Part shown: positions 1 through 12,849 of the stretch, piece by piece | How positions within the stretch are numbered: the first letter of the stretch is position 1 | Layout of the letters: every line of letters begins with the position of its first letter | Assembly: GCF_023898315.1 (NCBI RefSeq) | Contig: NC_064623.1 | Coordinates: 15,699,140-15,763,139 of the forward strand | Length of the DNA stretch: 64,000 bases | Direction of reading: 5' to 3' | From: Schistocerca nitens | Taxonomy: Eukaryota; Arthropoda; Insecta; Orthoptera; Acrididae | Made by a program: the position numbers and the translations under genes | Notes under the pieces: model-generated | The model's input: only the letters and a program-made list of their open reading frames with translations | Told to the model about the DNA's origin: nothing | Database searches by the model: none

Positions 1-117
1 GGGGAACAGGGTTGCAGCAGGAAGGGCATCCGGCCACCCTTAAAATTAACATGCCAAATCCGATTAACCATGCCGACCCTGTGCAATGTGGGAACAAGGC
101 ACAAGCGATAGATAGAC
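1..117 (+). mobile_element. 3' end fragment of a non-LTR retrotransposon
   Basis: The sequence reads like the untranslated 3' end of an RTE/Jockey-type LINE: a block about a ball-park 90 bases long with GCAGGAAGGGCATCCGGCC, ending in a short GATA-type tail near 108-117. No coding part is visible because the window begins here. The assignment rests on remembered similarity to insect LINE ends and is uncertain. Confidence 0.35.
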
Positions 118-495
118 TAAGAATGAAGATAAGTACCGATTGAATTGAAATGAACAAATCACTTAAATTAATACAAGCGACAAAAATCGTACACAGTGTC
201 TGGTTCTGTCTTTTAATAAAACACATTATTTCAGTTTACAATGACTATGCCTCGCCACAGATGATAACCGATTTGTTATCTATCGCTCGAAAATAAAGAC
301 ATTAATATCCATGAGTAAACTTTGATGTGGTAGGCCATCCTTCACTTCGCCCACAGACTGTGTGGTCTGGCACCCAAATAAACCCGACGACAGGTGCTGA
401 AGAACGCTGATGGCGCAAATCGCGTTAGCCGACGTATGTCCCGTCCGTGTCTGCACCAACGTTAGCTGCCCCGTCCTGTGCGAGGATGGCTATAG
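118..495. other. Unassigned intergenic DNA
   Basis: AT-rich sequence with no convincing reading frame, repeat boundary or RNA structure. Confidence 0.4.
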
Positions 496-897
496 CGTGA
501 GTTCCCTCCTATACTTGCGAGAACTGCTCTCCCAGACAGGGATCGAAAGTGCGTCCCTCCACTGCAGTCCGGCCAAGATTATCTCAACGAGCTGGACACC
601 AATGGTTGTGCCCTGGCTGATACCGTCGAGGTGAACTTCAGCCATGTAGTGGACATTGTTGACGAGATCCACAACAGGCTTATTGAGGAACGTCTACCCA
701 CCTTCCTTGCTGCCAGAGAATAGGACGACAACACCGATCCCATCTCTGCCACGGAAGATATCCACACTACTCTTGTGCAATGGTCGTATAGGAAAATCCC
801 CACTTCATTGCTACCTCGGAGACGCTGTGTCCTATCGCTTGTGAGCCAACTACAACACCACGTTCAAACTCACTTAAATCTTGATAACCTGCCATTG
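496..897 (+). pseudogene. Unrecognised open frame with one internal stop
   Basis: Reading frame 1 stays open from 496 to 897 except for one TAG at 721-723, giving about 133 codons. The translation is rich in hydrophilic and helix-forming residues, for example ELDTNGCALADT and VVDIVDEIHNRLIEERL, which looks more like protein than random DNA. I do not recognise a family. It may be the remnant of a retroelement ORF or of a host exon. There is no start codon context or splice site that decides between these. Confidence 0.25.
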
Positions 898-1269
898 TAG
901 CAGCAGTAACTGAACAACTGCACCCTTTTTTTCTTTATTGTAATTTTACTCCCCTACCCCATATTGGCAGGGGGGGGGGGGCTGGCAGTGGCACCACTCT
1001 TCAGCCAAATGGCTTTATAAAAATATATCAAAGGGGAACTCTTACACAAAAAGGGGGGATAAAAGGGGGACATAAGAAACACTGTAAATGATGAGAGTAA
1101 AAATATACGCTAATACGAGGACATGCACTGGAGGACAGTTAAAAAGTCGAAATAATGTTAAAAGACTACAGCTAGCAATTCGTTGCACACTTAAAATCAC
1201 TGGAGTCAAACAAAAGTTAAAAGTCAGCCACAGTAAAAAATCACCCAGAGTGAGATACTTAATAAACCA
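898..1269. other. Unassigned DNA with a G run
   Basis: Non-coding in appearance. It contains a run of about 12 G at 970-981 and short A/G-rich stretches at 1040-1080. Confidence 0.4.
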
Positions 1270-2050
1270 CTAGAAACGAAAGAGCACACAGGAGGAATAA
1301 AAACTGGTGTGGTGGCGGCCGTGGGGGGGGGGGGGGGGGGGAAGCGGGAGGAAGAGGAAAAAGGGGGCAGGGGGCAGGAGGCGCACCAAGAGTGAGGAGA
1401 TGAGGAGATGAGTGGGCCAGGAGATGAAGAGGGAAAACAAGGCAGGGGGGAGTGCGGAGACACAGAAGCGGAGCACGGGAGAGGGAGGGGGTGTAGGAGG
1501 GGGAAAGGTGCTCAGGGGAAGGAAGGGGGAGGAGAGGGAGCCCTGAGGAGTAGGGGGGACGAAGGTGGGGTTAAAGTTGGTAGGAGGAGTAGATGTCAGG
1601 GCGAAGCTCATCATATGGGAGGGGTAGGTGTTGGAAGTTGCGTTGGGAAAGGAGGTGGAGGGTGTGGAGATGGAAAGAGGGTGGGACACAACGGTAAAGG
1701 CGCGGTAACAGGCTGGGGATGGAGAGGAAGGGGGACACCAGGGGGTGGGGGGGGGGATCGAGTCAGATATACAGGGTGCCGATGTGTTGAAGGAAAAGAA
1801 AGAGGTGGGTTGAGGGTATGAGATCATGGAGGATGCTCGTGAGGGACGAAAGGCGGATACAGAAGGCGTGGCACAGTACATGGCGTTCTAGGATTTGGAG
1901 GGCTTTACAGAATCTGGGAGGGGCGGAAATCCAGGCCACACTGGCATAACGAAGGATTGGCCGGAGCAAGGATGTGTAGGTGTGAAGGATGGTGGAAGGT
2001 GCAGTTCCCATGTCCGGCCAAAATGCGCCCAACACTTGTTGTCTTATATA
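1270..2050 (-). mobile_element. Remnant of a LINE reverse transcriptase C-terminus with a pyrimidine-rich 3' region
   Basis: On the minus strand, 2035-1763 encodes a fragment with LLRPILRYASVAW and a following LQILERHVL segment. This is the region just after the thumb in R1/Jockey-type LINE proteins. Downstream on the same strand (1760-1270) the sequence is extremely rich in C and T and includes a run of about 18 C (G on plus, 1323-1340). The long frame there, rich in Pro and Ser, is probably only low-complexity read-through. The element is 5'-truncated and decayed. Confidence 0.5.
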
Positions 2051-2332
2051 GGCGTTGCCGACTGCAGTTCCGACTTCTGCCTGTTTACATATCTCTGTAT
2101 GGAATACGCATGCCTATACCAGTTTCTTTGGCGCTTTAGTATAGGTAAAATTCAAGACACATAATATAGGAACTGAACGTTAATTAATAACCCCAAGAAA
2201 TAACGTACTTTACTTCACACACCTCTCCACTTTCCAGAATGTACATAATACTTGCAGTGTTTTTGCAAATTGCGTTTAGAAGTATTAATCAGTAAAATAA
2301 ACAGTAGCGAACCGGGACCCCAAGGCTTGAAG

Positions 2333-3703
2333 TACACTACTGGACATTAAAAATGCTACACCACGAAGATGACGTGCTACAGACGCGAAATTTAACCGAC
2401 AGGAAGAAGATGCTGTGATATGCAAATGATTAGCTTTTCAGAGCATTCACACAAGATTGGCGCCGGTAGCGACACCTACAACGTGCTGACATGAGGAAAC
2501 TTGCCAACCGACTTCTCATAGACAAACAGCAGTTGACCGGCGTTGCCTGGTGGAACGTTGTTGTGATGCCTCGTGTAAGGAGGAGAAATGCGTACCATCA
2601 CATTTCTGACTTTGATAAAGGTCGGATTGTAACCTTTCGCGATTGCAGTTTATCGCATCGCGACATTGCTGCTCGCGTTGGTCGACATTGTTAGCAGAAT
2701 ATGGAATCGGTGCGTTCAGGATCCCAACGGCCTCGTATCACTACCAGTCGATATGACAGGCGTCTTATCCGCATGGCTGTAACAGATCGTGCAGCCACGT
2801 CTCGATCCCTGAGTCAACAGATGGGGACGTTTGCAAGACAACAACCATGTGCACGAACAGTTCGACGACGTTTGCAGCAGGATGGACTAACAGCTCGGAG
2901 ACCTTGACTGCGGTTACCCTTGACGCTGCATCACACACAGGAGCGCCTGCGATGGTGTACTCGACGACGAACCTGGGTGCACGAATGGCAAAACGTCATT
3001 TTTTCGGATGAATCCGGGTTCCGTTTACAGCATCATGATGGTCACATGCGTGTTTGGCGTCATCGCGGTGAACGGACATTGGAAGCGTGTATTCGTCATC
3101 GTCATACTGGCATATCACCCGGCGTGATGGTATGGGGTGTCATTGGTTACACGTCTCGGTCACCTCTTGTTCGCACTGACGACACTTTGAACAGTGGACG
3201 TTACATTTCAGATGTGTTACGACCCGTGGCTCTACCCTTCAATCGATCTCTGTGAAACCCTACATTTCTGCAGGATAATACACGACCGAATGTTGCAAGT
3301 CCTGTACGGGCCTTTCTGGATACAGAAAATGTTCGACTGCTGTCCTGGCCAGCACATTCTCCAGATCTCTCACCAGTTGAAAACGTCTGGTCAATGGTGG
3401 CCGAGCAACTGTCTCGTCACAATATGCTACTCTTGATGAACTGTGGTATCGTGTTGAAGATGCATGGGCAGCTGTACCTGTACACGCCATCCAAGCTCTG
3501 TTTGACTCAATGCCCAGGCGTATCAAGGCCGTTATTACGGTCAGAGGTGGTTGTTCTGAGTACTGATTCCTCAGGATCTACGCAGCCAAACTGCGTGAAA
3601 ATGTAATCACATGTCAGTTCAAGTATAATATATTTGTCCAATGAATACCCATTTATCATCTGCATTTCTTCTTGATGTAGCAGTTTTAATGGCCAGTAGT
3701 GTA
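2333..3703 (+). mobile_element. Tc1-like DNA transposon, family A, copy 1
   Basis: Inverted ends match: TACACTACTGGACATTAAAA at the left and its complement (TTTTAATGGCCAGTAGTGTA) at the right, with TA at both outer edges as expected for Tc1/mariner insertion. The element is about 1.37 kb. Two related copies lie at 14118 and 47432. Internal deletions relative to copy 2 (for example 8 bp near 2690) and several stops show it is dead. Confidence 0.9.
2566..3606 (+). pseudogene. Broken Tc1-like transposase (family A copy 1)
   Basis: Begins MPRVRRRNAYHHISDFDKG, an N-terminal paired-like helix-turn-helix region that binds the inverted repeats. The DDE catalytic domain follows: the first Asp in IFSDES (near 3000), the VSPGVMVWG-type strand (read here as ISPGVMVWG near 3115) and the second Asp region near 3270. 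The family normally encodes about 340-360 residues. Here the frame is lost near 2690, a TGA interrupts at 2905-2907, and further frameshifts follow near 3250 and 3430. It cannot make active protein. Confidence 0.88.
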
Positions 3704-5785
3704 GTTCTGAGGCTTTCAGACCAGGCTGACTCAGACAGGGTGAAAGGTCTCTGTTGGATTCCTTTCATGTTTAATTTCTCAAATTTGTTGTCTTTTATGG
3801 AATAAATTCCTCTTCTAAATTTACTGTGGCGTTTCTGACTATCTGGGAGGAGACTGAGTAGTGGAACGTGTTACTTTTACACGTAAACAAGAACGATCTG
3901 TCACACTACTACACTTTAAAGCACAGTTTATATGTAATTCTTATATGTAATTCATGTCACACAGTCTCATACGGAACCTACATGCTCTTTCTTTTATATA
4001 CTGTATATGATAAGATACTGTCATCCCCCTTCCCTTCTGTGTGAGAGGATGAATGATCAAATGTGTTTGTAGTTGCATGCTTGAGGGTAGCAGACAAGGC
4101 TGTCTGCTAGAGAACAGTAGGACCAACGTCGGAACAGGTAGCTACGGTTCCTAATAGCAAAGAGGTTTCTATTCTTAGTATGGTCCGGTCCGTCCGTTGT
4201 CAGGTTGGCATAGGAAGCTGCCCCTCTGGCCCCTCCCGTTTTGTCTTTGTGAGCCACCCTCAGGGAAGCACGCTCAGTGGTAGCTCAGTTGCAGTCCAGT
4301 AGTAGGCAGTTGCAGTCCAGTAGTAGGCAGTGGCAGGCTGGCGGTAGCGAACGTCTGAAGTGGTAAGATCTCCGGCTAAGCGCGTGTCTGCTAAGTCCGT
4401 AGGACAATGGAATTGTTAAGTTCAGCCTGAGAATTTAATCACCTTTATTTCGGGTTAGCTCTAAGATATCTAAGGTTATCTTAAATTGCAGCGTAGTGTA
4501 ATTCTCGTGTGAGGTTCATATTATTTTCCGGTAGTTGCTTTGTCACTACTTTATGAGTAAAGTGGAACCACGTGTTGGTCAGTAACTCTAACTAAGATCA
4601 ATCTTAAATGCGAATGCTTGTGTGATTACAACGTCTCGGCTTAACAATATTTTCAATATAGCAACTTTTCTTTATGTTCAACCCACGTGGGGTGTACTTT
4701 GCGAGACCAGTACCACGTGCTTATATAACTGTTTGACCCATCAGGTTAATAGTAAGACGTTAGTAACCAGTTCAAGGTTTTTCTTTTGTAATTTGCTTTT
4801 CGATCTAATTTATTTTTATTATCTAAATTATTGTGGAGTTATACGCTTTCTGTAAACCAAGTTGACCACGTGAAGCATGTGGTGCAATCATCAAAGTAGC
4901 CCTCAGCTATTCTTCTTGGGAAGATTTCACAAAGAGTTAATATGAATTTAGTATACCAGTGTGTGGTAATTACATGACAGACAGGATTGTGCTATGAACG
5001 TAATTTCTTTGACTGAAAATTTGAATCTGTTGGTTGTGGTTAACTTTCTCTTGCATGTGTTTCAATGTTCTTTGTGTGTTGTTTTATGAATCCAGTGTTG
5101 TATCCAGTCTCCCAATCTTGGCTCCATATTTTATGTGTTCCGTAAGATTCCAATCTCACATTTTCACAATCGTAAATAAAGCACCAGCTCAGTTATAACT
5201 CACGTATAATATGCTGAAATTTCGATGAGCAATCTTAAAATAAATTTACAACTATAAACTGATTTCTTTCTTTTTATTTAAATTCTCCTTTTTATATATA
5301 GACATATTACCGGTTGTTGTATGACTGTAAAAGATTATAATCAATGTTAGTCTGATTGGTAATGTGGTAAACGTAGACTAGTTACCTGCTGAAACAGTTG
5401 CCCAGTAAACGCACGGTTAACCTCCCCAGACAGCTCACGGCTTGTAACCCGCTTTTATTCTACTATTAGCACCAGATTTCAGCATAGCAAATTCATGTAG
5501 AAATATTACAAGGGTAATATTCATCTCTCTTCTTCTATCCAGGTCTTTCCTATCATGTATCATCATATTTTCTCAAAATCTTAATGTCTTTGTGTTTTCT
5601 TTTCTTTCAGTTTCTAACATATTTTTAATTTATTACTAATTGCACTGTAATTGTTGGAAACAATTATTGCGTGTGTAATATGAAGTATGTTTTGTAATCT
5701 ACACGAAAAGCTGTTAAATAAACGATCTGTTATAAAATGTAAGGCAACTGGTCTCTAATGAGGAATAAATCAAACCAAAATCAAA
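3704..5785. other. Unassigned AT-rich DNA with a 21-bp tandem duplication
   Basis: No supported gene. A 21-bp unit (CAGTTGCAGTCCAGTAGTAGG) occurs twice in tandem at 4286-4306 and 4307-4327. The style of the sequence around 4100-5000 suggests a dispersed repeat, perhaps the leader of an LTR element, but no termini can be defined. Confidence 0.35.
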
Positions 5786-6184
5786 TCAATCTTGTGGAAG
5801 AGTGAGGGATTTGTACCGTAACTTAAATATCATCCCAGTACTGCGAAATGAATTGAATGCCGCCTTGAACCTCCTGTCTATGTGTTTGGGCACCGGAAGC
5901 GTCTGTGCTACATGCGAAGTTCGTGACACCTGATAGACGTTAACAAATTCAGTCCTTTGTTGAAGGTTCAAAGCGCGGAGGCGATGATACGTAAGTGCAG
6001 CAAGGATATATTGCAATACGCTCCGATAATTAAGTGTCGTCCGTGAGACCGGTAGCAAGACAGCTGATTGCATCGCGCTCTCTGAGTGACAGCTATACGT
6101 TGCAAGAACATACACAGCTAAACATGAATACAGACCACTGATTACAACTACAAAACCAGTTCTTGTTGAGTATACCGGTAACAT
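5786..6184 (-). other. Unrecognised 132-codon open frame
   Basis: An ATG-initiated frame of 132 codons on the minus strand. The first 30 residues are hydrophobic and could be read as a membrane segment, but no family motif is visible. A frame of this length can arise by chance in DNA of this composition. It is listed only because it is the longest frame in a region without identified repeats. Confidence 0.12.
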
Positions 6185-6565
6185 TCTCCCAGCACATTCA
6201 TTCAGTGTAGATAGCCAATCATTTGCTTGCTTTACCTACAGGCATACATCTTTGAACGCTTATTTTGTATAAAAAGCAGAAGTTGTGGATACAAATGGAG
6301 CTGTTTCTTATAAAAAGCGTTATGAAACATGGCACTCGTGTTGTTGAAGAATTCTCAGAAAAGTAACGTTACCCTCCAGACTGTTATTTCGTCTTCTACT
6401 GCTGTGGAAGCAGTAAATTAAAACACTCACAATGCATTATTTATTTATTTATTTGCTTATTTAGCCTGACCAGATTAGGGCCTTACATCTTACCAGGAAC
6501 AACACATACAGATATATTACCAAAACATTCATGAAAATCATAACAATCTTAGGGATGATAATAAG

Positions 6566-6566
6566 C

Positions 6567-6608
<42 letters not shown>

Positions 6609-6609
6609 G
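6566..6609 (+). repeat. (TAA)n microsatellite
   Basis: About 14 near-perfect ATA/TAA units inside the 3' region of the minus-strand LINE. Confidence 0.9.
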
Positions 6610-6699
6610 TCGACAATAATCAAAATAATGATAAATGGCAATAATGACATTAATAATAAAACAAAGGGCATTAAAAATAATATAGACTACTTTGGAACA

Positions 6700-7028
6700 G
6701 AATGCTGAAGATTAGCTGGGTAGATCACATAACTAATGAGGAGGAGGTATTGAATAGGATTGGGGAGAAGTTTGTGGCACATCTTGACTAGAAGAAGGGA
6801 TCGATTGGTAGGACATGTTCTTAGGCATCAAGGGATCACCAATTTGGTATTGGAGAGCAGTGTTGAGGGTAAAAATCGTAGAGGGAGACCAAGAGATGAA
6901 TACACCAAGCAGATTCAGAAGAATGTAGGTTGCAAGAGGTACTGGGAGATGAAGAAGCTTGCACAGGATAGAGTAGCATGGAGAGCTGTATCAAACCAGT
7001 CTCAGGACTGAAGACCAGAACGACAACA
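6700..7028 (+). mobile_element. LINE family 2, 5'-truncated copy with perfect 11-bp target duplication
   Basis: Only the last 100 or so codons plus tail are present, including LTRRRDRLVGHVLRHQGITNLVL split into shorter blocks, GRPRDEYTKQIQK and LAQDRVAWRA, ending in stop and a CAA-rich tail. The 11-bp duplication ACTTTGGAACA flanks it exactly (6689-6699 and 7029-7039), typical of target-primed reverse transcription. It interrupts the older minus-strand LINE. Confidence 0.9.
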
Positions 7029-7223
7029 ACTTTGGAACAACTTAAATCATGTTTAGTATTGTCAGAAAAAGAAAGGATGAAGAAGAAGAAAATAGAAATG
7101 ACACTAATAGTGGCTGTTAGGAGAGGACTTGATTTAAGTAGATAACTCTGTAAGTGAGGAGAAGGGAAAAGTCGTAGGGAGAGGGGGGATTGTGGGCTGC
7201 AGACCAGTATGTGGGAGAGAGAG

Positions 7224-8268
7224 CTATTGCGAGAGAAGGTGAGTCTTCAGCTGCTTTTTGAAGCCTGGAATTGAATTAATTTCTCTGATATTTTGAGGAA
7301 GATTGTTCCAAAGTCGGTTTCCGGATACAGAAATTGATTTAGAAAACATGACAGTGTTGTGTGTTGGTACTGAGAGGATTACTTTGTTGAGAACGAGTAT
7401 TTCTGCTGTGCTGTTCAGATAGTAATGTAATTGCTTAAGATAAGTAAGAGGGAGTCTGCTGATTGAGAAGACGATGGAGTAAACATAAGGTATGGTAGTC
7501 CCTAAGTTTATCAGCATGTATCCACAATAATTGTTCATACGCTGGAGTGATATGATCGTGATAACGAACGTCACAAATATATCGTACGCAAGCATTAATC
7601 GCCAGGTCAAGCCTGGGAGAGTATTCGTGCAAAAGTCCTTGAAGAACAGCATCGCCATAGTCAAGAATAGGGAGTGATAGAGATTCTACGAGCTTCTCCT
7701 TAAGTTCGAATGGAAATCCTTTTTTATATTTCCGTAGACAATGAAGGGATGGAGAAACTTTCTTACAGACTGTAGTAGTGTGTTCAGTCCAGTCTAAGTG
7801 GTGGTCCAGGATTATCCCCAAGTTCTTTGCAGAAGGAGAAAAGGTTACTTCAGTGCCATTTAAAATTAAGCATGGAAGAGATTCTCTGTGCTGTGCTGTA
7901 ATAAGTCTTTTGTGGGCGATTAAGATTTCTTGCGTTTTGGAAGTGTTTAGTTTCAGACCTAAGTTTTGTGACCATTCTGATAAAGCAAATAATTCAGCAT
8001 TTACATGATCGATGGCTGTGTGCAGATTTGCTGGACTTGCACTGAGATATAACTGAAGGTAATCAGCGTATAGGTGATATCTGCAATGGGAGAGAATAGT
8101 TGCCACACCATTAACATATAATGAGGAAAGTAATGGGCCCAGTACTGGTCCTTGTGGGACCCCTGATACGACATCCTCCCACTGCGACCTTTTAGTACCT
8201 ACCATTACACACTGCTGGCGGGATGCAATTAATAACAGGTATTCACTGAAGACCTCTAAATCTGTCAA
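7224..8268 (-). pseudogene. Partial LINE reverse transcriptase
   Basis: Minus-strand frames 8268-7435 and 7664-7224 join across one frameshift near 7440-7660. The order is VVSGVPQGPVLGPLL (RT motif B, palm), then YADYLQLYL at the place of the catalytic Y-A-D-D box, then GLKLNTSKTQ, KNLGIILD and the thumb-like DYGDAVLQG, then a C-terminal domain with WNNLPQNIRE. The second catalytic Asp of the YADD box reads Tyr, so even the palm is inactive. The fingers and any endonuclease are missing through 5' truncation. The type resembles insect CR1/Jockey-superfamily elements. Confidence 0.8.
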
Positions 8269-8289
8269 TTACAAAAAGAACTGTCGATG

Positions 8290-11200
8290 CATATTTCCTG
8301 GATGTATGTAAAAACAATAACCGTTGCATTGCTATGAGGAATTTCGGAAAAATTAGATTAAACTGTACTACAACACGTATAATACTAACACACCAATTTG
8401 TTCACTTGTTGAAATAAATGAGAAAATCGGTAAATGTCGCCTCCATTCCTCACAATGCGAAATGGCAGAAACTGGACTTTCTGCTGCGCATCACGTAACT
8501 CAGTTGTTGGTTTTAGTACAGCTCCTGAAAACATAGGCTGGCGCATCCTCCATTTTGTTTCCTAACGAACGCTGAAAATAGCATGTAGCTTATGCGAACT
8601 GTGTTCACGTTTTCTTAAATATTTGAGAAGTGTCCTGCATAGAGCCTTAGATCGTGCTATTTTGAGCTTTCATTCCGCTCATGGTTAGATCGATATGTGG
8701 ATTAGACACAAAAATCTTGCGTTTTATTTGCTTATTGCTGCTTTTCTTTGCTGTCTGAATGAAGAATAAAGGTGCAAGAAACATGTATATTTCTGTGATA
8801 GAATCGCGTACTATGTTTATATTTTATTTTCTTCTCGGCATTCATATTAAATATTCGATAATGACGTTTATTATGAGAGGCACCCACATGCCTTGCTCAT
8901 ACTGTGGCATCAAGCAGTCAGGCCTGCAAGATGAGTGGTCTGCCAAGCGAGTGGATTCATTCTTATTTATCGAGTAACATGAACTCTCGTACTCACAATT
9001 AAGTTACAAGTTATCCTCCTATATGAATAATACGCGACGGAAACACACATCTGACTATCAGTAATTTACAGAACTCTGACTTTTCACTACGCACTGGCAA
9101 TACCACATTTTCTTTTTTTTATTTAACGGCTTTTATCAACACGTGGCCATCGCACTGAATATGAGTGGCGCACACATTATAATTTCTGGATATCATGACA
9201 ACATACGATTCGAAGGAAAAGGCCACCAATCTTTTTCTTTTCACTATCTTATTTATTCCGATAAATTCTATAACCTAAACACACAAATTCTATAACCTAC
9301 AACAATAACACATGAGAAATTCCGCCCAGTGGGCATGGCTTTACATTGGTGATTCTCTATCTTATGGTCTCGTAATTATTTAACGCTACCGTGCACTTTC
9401 TGGATAGAATGGTGGATCTTTTGCTATATCTCACACTTCGACTCTCACAACCATCATCACAAAACTTTCCTCCAGACCGAGCGGTACAAAAGGAACACGC
9501 ATAACCCACTACCTCTGAAACTACCTTGCTACTCTCCCATGCAAACCACACATACTTAAATTACATGACATACACCACACTACAACATGAAATACAACAC
9601 AGGGAATAGTCACAACATTGTCACTTTCAGCTTTCCCACTTCAATTAATATTTATCCCAGTTTCACACGACACTGCCCCACTTCGTAATTCTACTTTCCT
9701 ACTATGAACTCTGAAAATATATGCACGTCTTCCTGTGCAATGCAAGCCAAGTGGCGTTGCTGGATAGATGGCTGACTCACCTTGCTTCTCTCTCAGAGTA
9801 TTATAGTTTGAATCAAACGTCACACGGAAACATATCACGCAAAGTAATATTAAGAACATATTCATCACACACACGAGTCCTCAACTGATACCATGGACGA
9901 GTACTTCTCTTTATCCTTTGTCTCATACACAGATTGAGACTCACACAGTACTCACCACGTGGAAGTACTCGTCTCTAATTTCAAGTCCTGCACACGCTAT
10001 TTCTTAAATATTTCAACTTATTGTACACACGCTAGTAATTCAGCTTAACTTAAGCACACGGAAGTATTTCAACTTATTGCTACACGTGGTTTCATTGTGC
10101 CCGTTGGTCACTTCCGAAGATTACTACGATCCCATTAATATTACCTGCCTGACATTTAAATCTCCCCACAAAACTTCCTGAAATAGAGAAATTATTATTT
10201 CAAACTACTCTTAAATATTCCACATGCATACCATGTCTCCACCCTTTTGTCTTTACAGAGCACATCTAAGACAGGTCTTAACAGCACAAGATCCATCGGC
10301 AGAATGCTGAAACATGACCGTTCTTCAGGTCATCTCGCACCTCTGGCGAGGTGGGGGAGCACCTTGCTACCGTATTGGTCAGCCACATTTCAGGCGCTCA
10401 AAGCTCAGATAAATTTCATCTCTTTGGTCCCACCAAAGGTGGCCAAAGGATCGTCTCAAAGATGATCATCTATTCACATTCACTATCTGCGGTTAGCAGA
10501 AGACCATACATTCATTCATTTCACAGATCTCACCAAAATGGATGTAGGGATTTATTTTGTGGGAGTGCACATGTGATCAATTAAATAAATTGTCATTCTT
10601 TCCCACAATGATATCCGGCTTTGCTGTATTAATTGAAATTGAGTTATTTTACAAAAAAAAGTGTTGTTCTGACAAAAATAATGAAGTATGTTGTACCTAT
10701 TTTCAGTGTCGGCTGGTACTGTACCCTTTCAATTAAATCATGTACCACGCTCCTATAAGTACGAGCTGGCGCGACTGCATGTGCATCTAATGTGCATATT
10801 TGCGCAATAACCAAGTATAAATACGAAACTCACCAAACACGGCACTTCTAATCGAATGAAGGCTGGCTTTGTTAAATTTCCAGGATACGCAAGGCCACAC
10901 GTATGACTTACACTGTAATGTGTTAGGCAAATCCAACACCTTCCATGAAAACCCTGACATGATAGCAAATCCGACAGTATGTCACATAGTTCCGAATAAA
11001 TCCTGACATTAAATTAACAAAAGTAATACGATCAACGAGTGAGCAAATGGAATACCACAGACTAACACAATAACGCCTAAATGCACGTCATACCTTCCCA
11101 CCGTGAAACAGATGCAGTTCCGAGGGGAGAAACGAGAACAGAAGCCGAGAGCAGAGTCGTGTAAGCTAGGAGGCCCTACGATAACGGACACCCACGTCGC

Positions 11201-12480
11201 CAGCCGACCGCCAAGACCACCCCCCAGCCCATGTTAAAAGATAGAGCCCTCCAGAAGAATAGTATAGATGTTAGGATAACACTAAAAGGGCCACACAAAC
11301 TGCAAGTTTTAGCGTGAGACTATGCGCGTCTCTGTTACGTTGCAGACGTTAAAAAAATTGTCCCACCACGAAAAGTATAGACAGAATTTTTGTAGGCGGA
11401 GCTTAAGGTTAACATTGAGACCTTGATTGGTCAGTTGAAAACACAGCCAGATACCTTTTTTTTAAAAACCAACTTCGGTAAATTGTAGTAAGGAGAAGTT
11501 AGGAGAGAGTTGCATCCGAGACGGCGAGGTGAGGAGCTGTGCTGCCCTCCGCCCCCTGACGAACACCGACAAGGTAATGAACCCACGCGATGCCATATGA
11601 GAGCGCTAAAGCCTTCACTCAGAACTGCAGAAGTCTCATCTGTTACATCCCCGTTTGCGTAATACTAGTGTCGATCGTCAATTAAAGCTCATGGTATTCA
11701 CATTTGCTACTTGAAGTTACAATCTGAAACGCGATGATTTTTCTGTTATATAATTATTGTGAAGCCACATCAGCCACTGTAATGTATGACAAGTTAAATA
11801 AGTAATGAAAGATAATTGAGGGTCACTGTAGACCATTTTTGATAGTTTTCTCTTTTATGAAACTTAACTTAAATCTAGATTATAGATTGATATGGGATAG
11901 GTCATCCTTCGATCCATTGTAGAACTTGGAAACCCATTCAGGGAATATTCGTTCACATTTTTGTTGAACGTAGTTGGTTTTTATCATCCTGTTTTAAAAT
12001 ATTTCCTTTTATCAACAGCACAATTTAATAGCGCAATTTATAAACAATGTTTTGTGAGTAGAATAAAAATTCGAATGGTAAACTTAACTGCTTTTTCGAC
12101 GTTATTTTACCACCTAACAAAAATAGGAAAGCCTTGAACCCCTTCCACTAAGTTTAGTTAGTATTAAGATTCTTTTACAGGGAGTGCAGTGGAGCTGACG
12201 CTGAAATCATTAAGTATTTGATTATATCATCACAAGTCTCACTGAACTCTTCTGAACTCTACATGTCATGTGTGGTCTGGCGTCTCCTTACCAGCAACAG
12301 GTCCCAGGTTCAGACTAGTCAGTTCCCTAAAAAACACGCTCAGAGTGTCGTTGCGCGAAAGTGGTATGGAGACACGATATAGAACAAACAGACACCACGC
12401 AGAATGTTAGAACACACTACACAATTCCTTCTCCAAGGTAAAGCAGGAGCTATGTAAGCAAATATGGTATATGGCTAAAG
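8290..12480. other. Long unassigned AT-rich region
   Basis: No supported coding region. Short internal duplications occur (ATTCTATAACCTA twice near 9265-9300; ATTTCAACTTATTG twice near 10010 and 10065). The stretch 11020-11900 has the uneven composition of a dispersed repeat or an LTR-element leader. No terminal repeats, target duplications or protein motifs could be fixed. Confidence 0.35.
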
Positions 12481-12634
12481 TTGACAAAGGGCCGCCTATC
12501 TGTACTGTTAATTTCAACCTTCTGCATTCTTCTATTTAAATATGAGTTAAGCCATTTCTGCACTGTCCCGTTCATACCAGAATACTTAAGCTTATCTAGA
12601 AGACTTTCGTGATTCACACAGTTAAAAGCCTGTA
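12481..12634 (-). pseudogene. Short LINE reverse transcriptase fragment
   Basis: The minus strand encodes about 50 residues with LQAFNCVNHESLLDKL, then GMNGTVQKWLNSYLNRRMQK and VEIN. This is the segment after RT motif A (K-A-F-D-C-V-N-H in intact relatives) through the variable palm region. The motif A Asp is replaced by Asn. No neighbouring RT sequence continues it, so it is an isolated fossil. Confidence 0.7.
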
Positions 12635-12849
12635 AGATATACTCTGATGACCGGTTTCGGCAGAATTAAACGGAGAATAGCTTTAGACGTGACCTAGGCC
12701 CTATCAACCCTGGCGCTTGATGTTTTATGTTTTACTATTGTGATATGCTGGTAGTGAAACTGGCGAGCTTTCTCAACTTTAGAAATAGCAGACATCTCTG
12801 AAGTGTTATGAGTACTGTTGTGATACAGACCCGATGACGGCAGTTTAGG

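Larger units (their letters stand above)
6433..8268 (-). mobile_element. 5'-truncated non-LTR retrotransposon (LINE family 1)
   Basis: The reverse transcriptase C-terminal half reads on the minus strand (8268 to 7224), followed by a 3' untranslated region and a terminal (AAAT)n tail seen on the plus strand as TTATTTATTTATTT at 6438-6455. The 3' region was later split by a LINE family 2 insertion at 6700-7028 and contains a TAA microsatellite. ATGCAT occurs beside both ends, which may be a short target duplication, but this is weak. Confidence 0.72.

Noticed and set aside
1270-1881. 203-codon minus-strand frame rich in Pro and Ser
   Set aside because: It follows the pyrimidine-rich composition, has no domain, and overlaps a LINE 3' region.
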